This document shows positions 45,881 to 56,300 of a DNA stretch of 64,000 bases, one piece after another. The stretch covers positions 1 to 64,000 of the forward strand of contig MEDY01000120.1 in assembly GCA_001724265.1 (NCBI GenBank). Reading direction: 5' to 3'. Position 1 is the stretch's first letter, and each line of letters starts with the position of its first letter. The notes beneath the pieces were generated by a model. The model was not told the origin of the DNA and searched no databases. It worked only from the letters and a program-made list of their open reading frames with translations. The DNA comes from Rhizaria sp. SCN 62-66. Taxonomy: Eukaryota > Rhizaria, unplaced. A program made the position numbers and the translations under genes.

Positions 45881-48800
45881 ATGGACGCCGACGAGCCGAC
45901 CGCGGTTTTGGCTCTCGCCACCAACGAAGTCTTTCTCGTCTTCCGCGACAGTACCGTCCTCATCCTCCATGAAGGTTTGTCAAATACGTCACCTTTGTAG
46001 TAACTCAGTAGAAATGGCGCTTGCATTTCCCCACATGCACTGTATCCCCCTCACCCCTTGCTCCTTGTTATCCTCCTCTCGTGGCTTCATTGTGTTTAGA
46101 CCCCAGTTACTTCTCTTTCGCGGTCGCCGCAGCCGACGGCAGCGGGCTCCGCAGCCTCACCAAGCACGTTTCGGCCTCTTGTCTTTCCTCTTTGCGCCAC
46201 AAGCTCGCCCATGCAGTCGCAGCACGCAACTCTTTGTGCGTATACGCGCCCTCTCTTATCATCCCGCCTCCACTTGTACTTAACGCAAACATCGCAAACA
46301 CGATTCGCAATCCTGCTGGCGCTGTTCCCACTCGCGGCGCGGGCGCTAACCACAGTGTGGGGGCTGTCAGTGTGTGCGAAAGTGTGATTGACTACGCAGG
46401 TGTCTATCAACACATTTGTTCCACAACAGCTGCAGCAGCAGCAGCAACACCTCACAACCTCAGCACTCCGAGCGCTGCTGTTGCTGCGGCGGCGGTCGAG
46501 GGCATTGCTGCACTGCTGCCGCCGCCGCAGCGCCTGGCCGACTGGCCCCGCCTTGTTGCCGACGCGTTTGCCTGGCCTCAGCAGCACCAGCAGCAACAGC
46601 AACAACAGCAGCAACCGCAAGAGGCTGTGAGCAGTCGGAGCAGCAGCAGCAGCAGCTGCAGTCGCAGTGGCAGTGGCTCTCACGACAATAGCGGAGTGAC
46701 TGTGAGCAGGTGGGCCGGCCGCGCGCTGCGCCAAAGCGACCTCGCAGCGCTGCCGCTGCTTGCTCCCACGCACAGCCACGGCCACTGCCACGGTCACGGT
46801 CCCTCTGGTCTTTGGGGCGCTCCCGGCGTGTTTTCGTGGATGACACTGACTGTGCCCCTGACAACGGGCAGCACGCAAGTCAAGCCGCGTAATCATAATC
46901 ACAACGGCGTCGACGAGCACCAAAGTGAACCCGCCGATGGTAATGGTCACGATGCTGGCAATGTCAGCTCTCTGGCAAGCGAACTGCATCGAATGCAAGC
47001 CGCCATCGCGCACTCGAACACACTCATCAATGCTAACACCGCTGACAACACCGCTTTCGCGCACAACCCTCACACTGCCGCTGGCGCCGACGCCAACGGC
47101 TATGCGTAGCAGCAGCGCGCTCCGTGCGCGCAATGGGCGCGAGTCGCTGTGCTGCGGCTCGACGGGGGGCTGCCACCGCGGCCGGGGCCCGTGGCGCTGC
47201 CGCCGCTGCTCCCGCTCTCCATCGCCCCCGGCAGTCCTAGCCGCAGCAGCAGCAGCAGTGAGGGCGAGAGTGCTTTTGCGAGTCGCAGCGGCGCTACCGC
47301 TGCTGCTGCTGCTTCTGCTGTCGCAGTCGGTGCAGGGCCGTGGCTGTGCGCATGGGCTCTACCGCCTCTGGAACAGCCCCTCTCACACTCGCGCTCGCGC
47401 AGTCACGGCCACGGCTACGGCCAGAGCCGCGGCCTTAGCTCCCGGCAAGAGCGTCACGACGCGGCGATTGCGCGTCTGGCGCTCACGCTCGCGCAGTCAC
47501 TCTCTCTGAGTCCCGACAGCCCGCACAGCAGTCAGGCGAATTGCAGTCAGGCGAGCAGCGGGGCCCACGCGGAGCACGGCGACGGCAGCGCCAGATGCAG
47601 CGCGAGATGCAGCGCGAGCGAGAACGACTCTCTCGCCACAGAGACCGCTGCCGCCGCCGCCGCCGCTGCCGCCGCCGCCGCCGTGCGCATTGCTGTCGCG
47701 GCCGCCGTGGCCGCGGGCGCCAAGGTCTGCGCCCTGTCGCTGCCGCTGCGCGGACTTGTGGTGGCGGCGGCGCCCTCGCAGACGGGCGCGCGCCTCGTTG
47801 CCTGGCGCAGCAACCGCCGCGACTGCAGCAGCAGCAACAGCGACGGTGACAGCAAAGCGCACAATGCCGCCGGTGCTGCGGCGGCGAGTCGCAGGGCGAG
47901 TGCCGGAGGGGTGTGGGTGCTTGAGCTGTCGCCGTGCGCGGGCACTGGCGGGCCGGGCGCGGGCATGCTGGGCCCCGGGTCCTCACTATGGGCGCTCAGC
48001 GCGGCCGGCGAGGGTGTGCACGGTCACGCCGCGGGCTGGGAAAGGGTTGGGTACAAGGTATGCGTGCGCTCGCAACGTTGATGTAATATCAATGAAATTT
48101 TAGTTGAATCAAATTGAATGATTTTTAGTGAATTGTGTGTATTTATTATCCTGGTTCAACACAATAGCCTCATTTCAACCTATCTATCTCATTTTAATTC
48201 GATTACTGTGCCCCTCACACTGCACCACTGCAGAGCCGCGCCCTGCTCGAGGCTCTGGCCCCGGTGTGCGGCTTTGCGGCCGCGCTTGAGACCCGCTGCT
48301 GCGACGCCGCCTACGCCCACGCTGACGCCGCGGCCGTGCAGTCTGGAGCGGGGTCTGGAGCGGGGGGGGCGCGGTGCGGCACGATGCAGCAGTGCGTGAC
48401 GTGTGGCGCGTTGGAGCCCGACTACACGGCCGCGCTGACCGCGATCGTGACGCCGCCCCCTGTCTCGTCGTCGTTATTATTCAACAACAACGAAAACACG
48501 GACCCAGGCCTGCCCGGCCTCGACTCTGGCTCTACTCTCTCCACTGCGAGCGAGACTGCGGGTGCATGTGCGAGTGCGGGTGGTAAGTCAGCTGCTGCAG
48601 CCGCGGCGGCTCGGGCGGCGGCCGCGGCGGCGGCCGTGTTGGCGCCGGCGCGCGTGGTGGCCGAGCAGTCCGTGCCGGGCGTGGGGCTGTTCACGCTGCA
48701 CGGCGACGGGCGCGTGGCGGCGCGGTATTACGACAACACACTCGTCAAACTCACTGACGACCACGCTAACAGCGGCGACCTCGGCCGCGGCAGTCACGGC

Positions 48801-49514
48801 CACGGTCAGAGCCAGAGCCAGAGTCGGAGTCGGACGCAGGGCCAGGACCAGGGCCATGACCAGTGCCCGTCTCAGGGCGTGGCGGTGGTGCGCGGCGCGG
48901 ACGGGGTCACGGTGACGGTGGCCACGGCCCTGGTGCTGCGTCTGCTGCGGCAGTACGAGCGCACCGCGGACGCGGTTACGGCACACAGCAGAGCGGACGC
49001 AGCAGCTGAAGCGGCAGCGCGGGCGCTGATGACCGGCGCTGACACTGGCGCTGGCACTGGCGCTGACACTGGCGCTGACACTGGCGCTGGCGCTGGCGCT
49101 GGCGCTGGCGCAGAGGCTCGGACTGTGGTAGCTCCAGTGCCCGCGGCGCTGGCTGCGGCGCTCGGTGCAGCGCTAGCAGAGGAATACCCCGTTGAGGACG
49201 AGGAGGACGATCTGGATAAAGGCTCAGCTTCCCGCTCTAGCGACGCCGAGAGCGGCCCCGAACAGGCGCAGCGGCGCGCTGAGCGTGAGGCCGCGCGGGC
49301 GGAAGCGGTGCGCAGCGCAGTACGGGCCATTGCGTACGTTCTGCCCGCGCTCGAATTCCGCCGCTGGGCCGTGCAGAGCCCCGAGGAGCGCGCGCGCGCA
49401 GAACGGGAGCGCGTGGCGCGCGCCGCGGCCGTCGAGGCCTTCGTCGGCCGCCTCGAGCGCGGACTGGCCGTGGGACAGCAGGTCGACCGTCTGCGACGCA
49501 TTTTCGAGAATTAA
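45881..49514 (+). CDS. C5orf34-like protein, read through one in-frame TAG
   Basis: Three exons (45881-45974, 46100-48057, 48234-49514) join to 1,110 codons; donors are GTTTGT and GTATGC, both off the local norm. The N-terminus (VFLVFRDSTVLILHE...YFSF) resembles the first domain (DUF4520) of vertebrate C5orf34, a beta-rich unit with a xDxSxxxL pattern. In exon 3, residues about 829-856 read VPGVGLFTLHGDGRVAARYY and NTLVKL, and 909-932 VTVATALVLRLLRQYER, matching the order of that family's C-terminal domain (G.G.F....DGRV...F.D....L, then ...YER...). Codon 368 (47107-47109) is TAG followed by CAG CAG, and the frame continues seamlessly to TAA. Ser/His/Gln/Ala filler separates the domains. Cellular function of the family is poorly known. 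Gene structure is good; family is moderate. Confidence 0.65.
49033..49108 (+). repeat. Degenerate 6-bp repeat (GGCGCT) encoding Gly-Ala/Asp-Thr tract
   Basis: Repeats of GGCGCTGACACT and GGCGCT code (GADTGA)n then (GA)n within exon 3 of the C5orf34-like gene, between its domain and a charged helical C-terminus. Confidence 0.85.
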
Positions 49515-50700
49515 CGATGAATATTCGCTAATTGTTAAAAAGCAATTTGATATTTAGTTTTTCAACAGTAGTATGTATTTATATTTTATACTTTTATAAA
49601 TTTAGATAGTGCTTATGAATACAAAATTCTCACTTGAATACTTCTACCTCCCTTCGCTCGTGGGTGGTCGTGAGGAGTTGAAATGGGGTGGGTCCGGCCC
49701 GACTTCTGAGGTAAAGTAAGAATGTACTCGTTCAGGATCTTATGTATAGTCTAAACCACTAAACTTCCCTCCAACTTGTACGCGATCATATCAAAGTTGG
49801 AAGACGAAATATGGGCGCACTCGTTAAGCGAAACCGGCACTCCCCTCTTGTGGGGAGTGCCTTGAGGAGCAAAAACGCCTGTGCTGCCGGACCGACAACT
49901 TCTTTTAATCAAACAACCAAAGCAAAAAAACAAAAAACAAAGATTCTCCGTTGTACGGGAAAGTCTTTGTTTTACACCCTCAGTCGCACATAGTTGCCTC
50001 TGTCACATTACAAACTCTATTGGTTTATTTCTATGCGTCCCTCGCAAAGTGAATAAAGCTGGATGGATGTAATATATGTATCCTTGGTTCATCCGTCTCT
50101 GCTCTGCCTTAATGCTGCGTGACGTGACGCGCTCTCTCAAGTATCACGGGATTGAGTCTAGACAAGCATGTGTGTTGTCGTGCAGAGTGCCTATTATGCT
50201 ATGGATGATGTACTGTGTATTCAATACTGCCACAGACTGACTGTGAATGTTTCCGCGGTTGCAACTCAGTAGCAACAGTGACAACGAGTGACTGATTTAG
50301 ACTGAAATGCCGTCATAATGCGACTTAATAGAGGGTACTGTACTAGAGAAGGATCTTGGTAGGAATGTTATTGCTTTAATATTAACAAACAGAACACTGA
50401 AACAAAGGTAATAAACACGAAGTGCAGCACGGGACAAGGCATCAGACAGCGCAGTTTGATCAGCTCAACAGCAACTAAAATGATGCGAACACATACGGAA
50501 ATGACGAGGCACCTTAAGCTAACGATCAAACGATAGCAAACAAATAGACAAAAACAGCAAAACAGCAAGCAACAACATTGGCAATGCTGCTCTGCGACAA
50601 AGATAAGCTTACGACATTGACAACAACACACGGAAAAGTGCATGAGCAAACTTCACACTCGCTCCTCAACGTGCGGCTGAGTCACGTGCGGCTCAACTTG
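49515..50700. other. 1.2-kb convergent intergenic region with one strong structured element
   Basis: AT-rich, with no credible ORF. It holds the hairpin described at 49834-49890. The last 60 bp before 50701 carry a direct repeat of ACGTGCGGCT. No tRNA or known RNA was recognised. Confidence 0.35.
49834..49890. ncRNA. Candidate structured RNA or small palindromic element
   Basis: A perfect 10-bp stem (GGCACTCCCC 49836-49845; GGGGAGTGCC 49852-49861) with a 6-nt loop is enclosed by an outer CCGGCA (49834-49839) / TGCCGG (49885-49890) pair that overlaps the inner arm, so two alternative folds exist. It is GC-rich in an AT-rich spacer and is followed by A/T-rich tracts. No known RNA family was recognised; it could equally be a 3' UTR or repeat-derived palindrome. 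Confidence 0.25.
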
Positions 50701-52817
50701 TCAGTACACGGTGTCAGGCATGTCCATGTACTCGTAGCCGGCCCCGTAGCCCGTCACATTGCTCAGTGCGCTCGAACTCGCACTCGCAGCGTTCACGTCG
50801 CTGTTGGAGTTGTTCGCATGCGTGCTGCTGTTGCTGCCGTTGCTTGGCTGGATGTAGGTGGTGCCCGTGGCGGCCCTGACGCCCCCGCGCGCGCGGTTCC
50901 GCCACAGCACGTCCACGCCCACGGTCGGGTTCGCGGCGCTCGCGACTGCGCCGCTCCCAGTCACCATGGCACCAGCGCCAGCGCCAGCGCCAGCGCCACT
51001 GCTGACGCTGCCGCTGCTGCCATGGCTGCCGCTGACGTGACTAATACCGCTGGCGAAGCTGGTGTTGTCATTGTTGTTGTTGTTGTTGCTGCTGTTGGCA
51101 TAGTCGCCGTCGTCGTAGTCGTAGTTGTCCTTGCCGCGCCTGCCTCCCGCCCTGTTACTCTGGACAGCGCCCGCGCTGGTGGCGACGGTGGCGGTCATCG
51201 TCGCAGCCGTGGCCGCCGCCGCCGCCTCCGCAGCCTCGGCCTCAGCAACCTCGCGCGCGCGCGCTCGGTGCCGCGCCGCGCGGGCGTCGTCCGCGGCCGC
51301 GCGCCGCGCATTGGCACGCTGCTGTCGCTCGCGAGCCCTGCGTGAAAACAGCGAAAGGGGGGATATAGATGCGATAATGTTAGAACTTACGAATAAAAAT
51401 GATGTCAGAGCTCAATTACTCGATAGTACATAGTAATGCTGAACTGGATCTCAATATATCCTTATCTTAGATCTGTTCTGTGTCAACATAAGCACTTACC
51501 TTGCGTCGGCCTCCGCCAGTGCGACCCGTGCCGAGGCTAGCCGGGACTGCAGCCGCTCCCACTCGATCTGCGACCGCGGTGGCGCCCCTGCCGCCGCAGT
51601 GTTGGATGTGGCTGAGGCGGAGGGCAGCGGGGCCAAGAGAGGGCCGTTAGAGCCAGAGCAAGAGCCAGAGCCAGAGAGGGTGGAGCTTCCTGCGGTAGAG
51701 AGCAGTGATGCCGGGTGCTGGAGGGTGTAAAACAACAAAGATGAACACAAAACAAAACTGCAGTAAGACAAACAATACACTTTTACTTAATTTAATAATA
51801 ATAATTCACATGAATCCTATTTGACAACATATCCCAATATATAAACCAAACATAAGGAACACGAACACGAACCTTGCCTTGACTCCTGCCATGACCGTGC
51901 CCGTGACCGTGCCCCCTCGCACTCTGCGTCCCATGCGCTGCAGAGTGACCGTGATCAGTCGCCACACCGGCGCCCGCGCGAGTTTTGGCCTCCCTCTGCT
52001 CGAGCTGCTGAATGCGGGCCGCGACCTTGGCCTCCTCGGTCCTGACGGCGGCGACGGCGCCGCGCTGGCGCCTCTCGTCGAGCCGCAGGTACTGCGTGTG
52101 GCGCCACTGCTGCATGCGCGCAAAGCGGGCCTCGTAATCGGCGTCCGCGGCCGCCACGCCCCGCGCCAGCGACTGCAGGGCGGCGGCGCTGGCGGCCGCA
52201 TTGTTGGTAGCGCTATTAAGGGCGTTGTTCGCATTGTTGGCGGTATTAGCGTTGCTAAAAGCGCTGCTCGTGGGCGAGTTGTGGCTGTGGCTGTATGAGT
52301 GGCTGCCGTGACTGAGCGGGGGTGGCGGGGCGGGGAATGGCAGAGGCAGCGGCAGCGGCAGTGGCAGCGGGGAGGCGGGGGCGCTGGTCATGTGTGTGCT
52401 GCTGTTGTAGCTATTGTGGGAGGAAGGAAACGGCAGAGGCAGCGGCAGCGTGGAGTGCCCGCGGTAGGCAGCGCTGCCGCCGCCACTCCCACCCGCACTC
52501 GCACCAGCACTCGCATTGAACTGCTGTTGCTGCTGCTTCTGTTGCTGTTTGTTCTTAGGAGCCGGAGTGCGCGCCGGAGACACAGCAACCGCGGTATTGT
52601 TGTTCGCGCCACTGCCGTTGCTGCTGCCATTGGCGCTGCTGCTGCTGCTGCTGCTGCTGTTCGCGCTGTTGTTGCTGTTGCTGTGCGCGTGCTTGTTGGA
52701 GCCGTTGTTGAGCAGGATGCTGTTGCGGGCGACCGCGCGGGGCGTGGCTGGCAGCGCGGGGTACCGGTCCAGCCCGGCCTGCCACCCGCCGGAGGCGCGA
52801 GTCGGCGACAGGGACAT
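50701..52817 (-). CDS. Coiled-coil protein with low-complexity N- and C-termini, unknown function
   Basis: Three exons (52817-51873, 51717-51500, 51337-50701) give about 599 residues; donors are GTTCGT and GTAAGT, among the few that depart from GTACG. The N-terminal 220 residues are Ser/Asn/Gln/Pro-rich. A charged helical region starts at about residue 230 (DADYEARFARMQQWRHTQYL, RTEEAKVAARIQQLEQREAK) and, after a gap, continues across the exon 2/3 junction (IEWERLQSRLASARVALAEA, then RARERQQRANARR), typical of a coiled coil. The C-terminus is Asn/Ser/Gly-rich and ends YEYMDMPDTVY before TGA. No family recognised. It may be a cytoskeletal or centrosomal coiled-coil protein, which is only a guess. 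It is divergent from the giant mannosidase gene. Confidence 0.65.
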
Positions 52818-53399
52818 GCCGCGAAGCGAGGGCGCGGGTGCGGGGGCTCTCGGGAGCTGCGTCAGCGAGTGCGAAGGCGAATTGAAAAGGCGAAGAAACG
52901 GGCGGGAGAAAGAAGAAACTACTTCGCGCCGCAGAGGTATAATATTGAAAGCTGTAAGAGTGTTATTTGAAACATAAATCTGTTACATATGCTCAATCCT
53001 AGATAATCTTGTCGCAGAACGAAATTACGTGTCTTTATGTGAGAAATCGATGTGGAATTATTGTCCCGGTCTGATCGTTGTCGGCCGGCTTGGGGCACAG
53101 CGACGAGAGGTGACGCGAGCTCGGAGATTCCAAGTTGTGACGCTCGCCGAATCAACCGCCTGTGAAGATATCGTCCTAGTATATATTGTATTTAGTTACT
53201 TTAACTCATTTCCCCTTTTTATACATCTTGTGGTCTTGATATCCCTCGTCCTAGCCCGCGCCAAGCACATCGCTCTATCTCACAGCGGCAGCACTCTTTC
53301 GCGATCGAACGTTGCCGCTGCCGCCCGCAGTCACCCAGTTCAGCCTCTCCGCGCCCTTTTTGCGCCAACAGGCCCTTTGCGATCTGCAGTTGCGAGCGC
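52818..53399. promoter_or_regulatory. Divergent region between the coiled-coil and mannosidase genes
   Basis: About 580 bp with AT-rich centre. An open frame on the plus strand (from about 53029) precedes the ATG at 53400 but lies in a different frame and is low in coding character. No defined promoter element recognised. Confidence 0.3.
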
Positions 53400-56300
53400 A
53401 TGTCCCGCCCCGAGCACGCGCAGCGCGAGCTCGACCTGGACCTGGACGCGCTCGACGGCCTCAGCAGCAGCCTTGGCCGCAGCCTTGGCACCGCTAGCGC
53501 CAGCGCTAGTGGGAGTGCGAGCGCGAGCGCGAGCATCAACAGCAACGCGCGTCTCCGCAACGACTACGATGATGATGATGATAGTGACAGCAGCAGCAAC
53601 AGCGCCACGTCGGTGGTCCGCCCCTCCTCCCACGGCCACGCCCACGGCCACAGCCAAGCCCGCCGCCAGGCGCACTCGCACGCGCACTCCCAGTCCCACA
53701 GCATGTCGCCCCAGGCGCACCTGACGCAGCTCGCGCACAGCGGCGCGCTGTCGCACGAGTCGATCCCCGCGCGCGGACTGCTGATGGCGATGCTGCCGTG
53801 CTGCCCACGCGCGCCGCCCGCGTCGGCCGCCCGCGCGCGCGCCATCGCGGTCGCGCTGGCCGCGACGGTCACCATCGCGCTCGTGGGGCTCTACCTCTAC
53901 GCCGCCGCGCTCACGAACGCCGCCAACGCGGCGGCCGCGGCGGCGGGGCAGGGGGATAGCGGCGGGGGCGGTGCGTTGTCGGCGTCGCCGTCGTCGTGGG
54001 TTGAGACGCAAGGGCAGGCGCAGTCGCTGCCGCCAACGAGGGCGCACATGCTGCTTCATTTGGACGACTCACAGCAAAAGCAACAGCAAACTAGTAGTCG
54101 GCAGCAGCCGCTTTTTGCGCTGGCCTCGGCGCCCCCCGCGTTCCTGTACCGCGCTGGCGGTGGCGTCTCGCGTCTCACCGCCACTGCCACGGCCTCCGCC
54201 TCAGGCTCCGGCTCCGGCTCTTCTGATTCGAGCTCTGCCAGCGTTGCGGTCGACATGGCGCGCGCGCGGGCCCGCGTCTCGAGCGCCCGCCTCACTCTCG
54301 GCATGGGCGCGGTCACGCACAACCTAGGCATGCACAACGCAGTCACACACAACGTCGACAACGCGGGCGGGCTCGCACAGGGACGGCTTGATTTCGGATC
54401 CGAGGCCGACGCGTTGCTGGCCGAGCTCGTGCTGGGCCTCGAGCCCGGGCTAACGCGCCCCGGTGTAAGCGCCCCCTTAGACGGTCTAGGCGCCCCCTTA
54501 GCGGGCGTGAGCGAGGGCGCACTGGACGCGCTGCTGTACGGGACCTCGCTGCTCACGGTCACGCCCGTGGGGCTGCCGCAAGGAGTGAGCGTGAGCACCG
54601 CCCCCGCAATCGCGGTCGCCCCCGCAGGCGCAGGCTCTGCGGGGCACTTAGACGGAGCTAAGGGCGGCGCCACTGCTCCTGCTCCTGCTGCTGCGGCCGT
54701 GTTCTCCCCCTTACACCAGGCGGGGTCGCCGTTTGCACTCAGCTCGGCCAGCGCTGTCGTAAGCAGCAACAGCAACAGCAACAGCAACGATAAGGACACT
54801 GTGATCACGCTCAACGCGGACTACAGCTACAGCTACAGCAACAGCGACGGTGCCAGTGTTAGCGCGAGCGCGAGTGTGAAGGCGTGGGTGGCTGGCGTCG
54901 TAAGTCAGGCCGCGTCGACTCAAAGGCAAGCCGCCTTCTCTGCCCTCCACCGCTACGGCTGCCTTAACATGAATGCCACTGACTCTGGCGCTGGCGCCGG
55001 CTCGGTGCGCTCGCTGCTGTGCGCCGCCGCGGCCGCCGCCCAGCCCGCGGCGCTCTCGGGCCTCGCCGCCGCAGCCGCAAAGGCAGCGGACACGCGCGGT
55101 CGCGGCTCTGCGGCGGATCTAAGTGCCTCAGCGACGGATCTAAGTGCCTGGCCCGGCTGGCTGGCCGCGCAGGCCGCCCCCACCCTTACGCTGGCGCCGC
55201 TGGGCCTGGCCTCTCCGCCAGCGCCCCGCGCCCCAGTGCCAGTGCAGTCAGTCTCTGGCTCTCGCCCGAGCTCTAACAGTCGGAGCCAGAGCCAGAGTCA
55301 GAGTGTGAGTCACGGCTTCCGGTGGCCGGTGGTGGCGGCGCCCGCGTTGAGCGCGCCTGCTGCCGCCGCCGCCACGGCCTGGCCCTTTGCGCTGCCCACT
55401 TACACCGATGTGAATGCCGGCTCTGGTGTAAGTGGCGGTTTAAGCACCTCGGCGGTGACGATGGTGGCGATGGCACAGTTCATGCCTGCACAGACCACCC
55501 TTACACTCGCACCAGAGCCCGAGCCCGAGCCCCTTACATCGAATCTAAGTGGCAGTGTGCGTGGTGTCAATGCAGCGATGCAACTGCTCTCATCATTCCT
55601 CGCTCCAAACAACACATCTAGTGCCGACTCCAACGTCGATGCTAACGCCAAGGCGAACTATGATGTGACTGCCAAGGCTAATAGCGCTGTATGCGAGCGT
55701 TTCGAGCGCACTAACCCCGCCTGCGACCCGTTCAACTCGCACATCTACGCCCTCCTCGCACTGCAACTGCAGCAACAGCAACAACAGCCACTCTCTGTTC
55801 CGGCCGGCGACGGTGGCGGTGACAATGATAGCGATGGCGCAATCGCGCGGCTGCAGTTGTTGCACCGGCTGTGGCGCGCCGCCGCCGCCGCCGCGACCGC
55901 GCACGAGGCCAACGCCTACGCGGGGCACTTTTTCGGTCCTGCGCTGGCGAGCCCGGTGGTCACGCCGGGGGGCTCGCTGCTGGACGACGACGAGTACTTC
56001 GCGCTCGTCAACCGCGGCCTGAGCAACCTGGGCGACGACGACAGCCAAGGTAACTTCCACGACGACGAATCGGATGTCGACATCGTCGGGAATGACGAAG
56101 AGTACGGTAAGAACGCACAGAACGCACTCAGCGGGGGTGTTGCGCGGGCTCTCTCTCGGTTCGAGGTCGTGAACGCCGTTAACCACGCGGCCGACGCCGT
56201 GCAACGCGTCAACGACAGCTCGAGCGCTGCTGCCAAGAACTCGCGGGCCAGCTCTAGCGCGGCATCACTTTCACGCCCGTCTCTGTTGCGGTCGCGCCGC

